Positions 21,402 to 21,624 of a stretch of DNA of 21,624 nucleotides are shown here, piece by piece. Each line of letters begins with the position of its first letter. The stretch's first letter is position 1. Source of the DNA: ZC4RG35 sp041747855 (GTDB taxonomy: Bacteria > Actinomycetota > Acidimicrobiia > Spongiisociales > ZC4RG35); contig JBGTEJ010000086.1 of NCBI GenBank assembly GCA_041747855.1, forward strand, positions 1-21,624. The letters run 5' to 3'. A program made the position numbers and the translations under genes. Below the pieces are notes generated by a model, which saw only the letters and a list, made by a program, of their open reading frames with translations, was not told the DNA's origin and searched no databases.

Positions 21402-21599
21402 CTAGGCGTCCTGCTCGAGAAGCTCCCTGATCGACTCTTCGGTCTCACCGGTGCGCTCCTTGATCTTGCCGACCAACTCTTCGAAGTTGCCCTCGGCAAC
21501 GTCGACATCGTCGTCAGTCAGGTGGCCCCACATCTTGCGGGCGTTGCCCTTGACCTGGTCCCAGCGCCCTTCCCACTTCATGTTGCTCTGCTCAGCCAT
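21402..21599 (-). CDS. CsbD-family stress-response protein
   Basis: This 65-residue protein has the CsbD pattern: an N-terminal NMKWEGRWDQVKGNARKMWG, then LTDDDVDVAEGNFEELVGKI, and a charged helical C-terminus ending LLEQDA. CsbD-like proteins are small, very hydrophilic and often induced by general stress; the molecular function is not known. The ATG is well supported by AAAGGA six bases upstream. It is the last gene on the right and is transcribed into the window from the edge, so its promoter may lie outside. Confidence 0.93.
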   Translation of the reverse strand: MAEQSNMKWEGRWDQVKGNARKMWGHLTDDDVDVAEGNFEELVGKIKERTGETEESIRELLEQDA

Positions 21600-21624
21600 G
21601 ATGAATCCTTTCGTCGGCTGACCC

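Overview
The window is GC-rich, densely coded, and has many GTG starts and 4-bp ATGA/GTGA gene overlaps. Its backbone is the conserved bacterial order proS-rimP-nusA-infB-ylxP-rbfA-nrnA-truB-ribF-rpsO-pnp. Together with TANNNT-type -10 boxes, apparently leaderless GTG genes and several actinobacterial-looking accessory families, this suggests an actinobacterium, possibly of the Acidimicrobiia type. The class-level placement is inference; no marker gene here fixes it.

Layout. 1-1973 (+): the 3' part of a HEAT-repeat protein, translationally coupled to a membrane GT2 glycosyltransferase. 1927-2817 (-): an Fpg/Nei-type DNA glycosylase whose 3' end overlaps the glycosyltransferase gene convergently. 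2875-13265 (-): the translation/RNA-metabolism cluster from rimP to pnp. It covers ribosome maturation (RimP, RbfA), transcription-translation factors (NusA, IF-2), tRNA modification (TruB), nano-RNA/pAp turnover (NrnA), FAD synthesis (RibF), ribosomal protein S15 and PNPase. proS (-) lies just upstream, separated by a hairpin. 15196-16848 (+): a DUF885 putative metallopeptidase, divergent from proS. 16882-18659 (-): a small coiled-coil membrane protein, an alkylmercury-lyase-like protein and an SRPBCC/AHSA1 protein, separated by copies of a hairpin-rich repeat. 18742-19236 (+): a DoxX membrane protein. 19250-19418 (-): a candidate structured RNA with its own terminator. 19615-20211 (+): an unrecognised protein. 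20222-21139 (-): a short-chain dehydrogenase. 21402-21599 (-): a CsbD-like stress protein.

Most notable observations. (1) A gene-free stretch at about 19250-19418 folds better on the minus strand: a 13-bp stem closed by a U-G wobble, GCAA and UUCG tetraloops, and a U6 intrinsic terminator. No minus-strand gene would use that terminator, so this may be an undescribed small RNA. (2) A repeat family built from two or three small hairpins occurs once at 17235-17324 and as a 62-bp-period tandem array at 18011-18195; one copy supplies the stop codon of the alkylmercury-lyase-like gene. (3) NusA ends in three consecutive 30-residue acidic repeats, and PNPase ends in an Arg/Gly/Asp-rich tail encoded by a perfect 24-bp repeat. 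(4) The rpsO-pnp spacer is filled with consecutive hairpins.

All family assignments come from reading motifs, without database searches.
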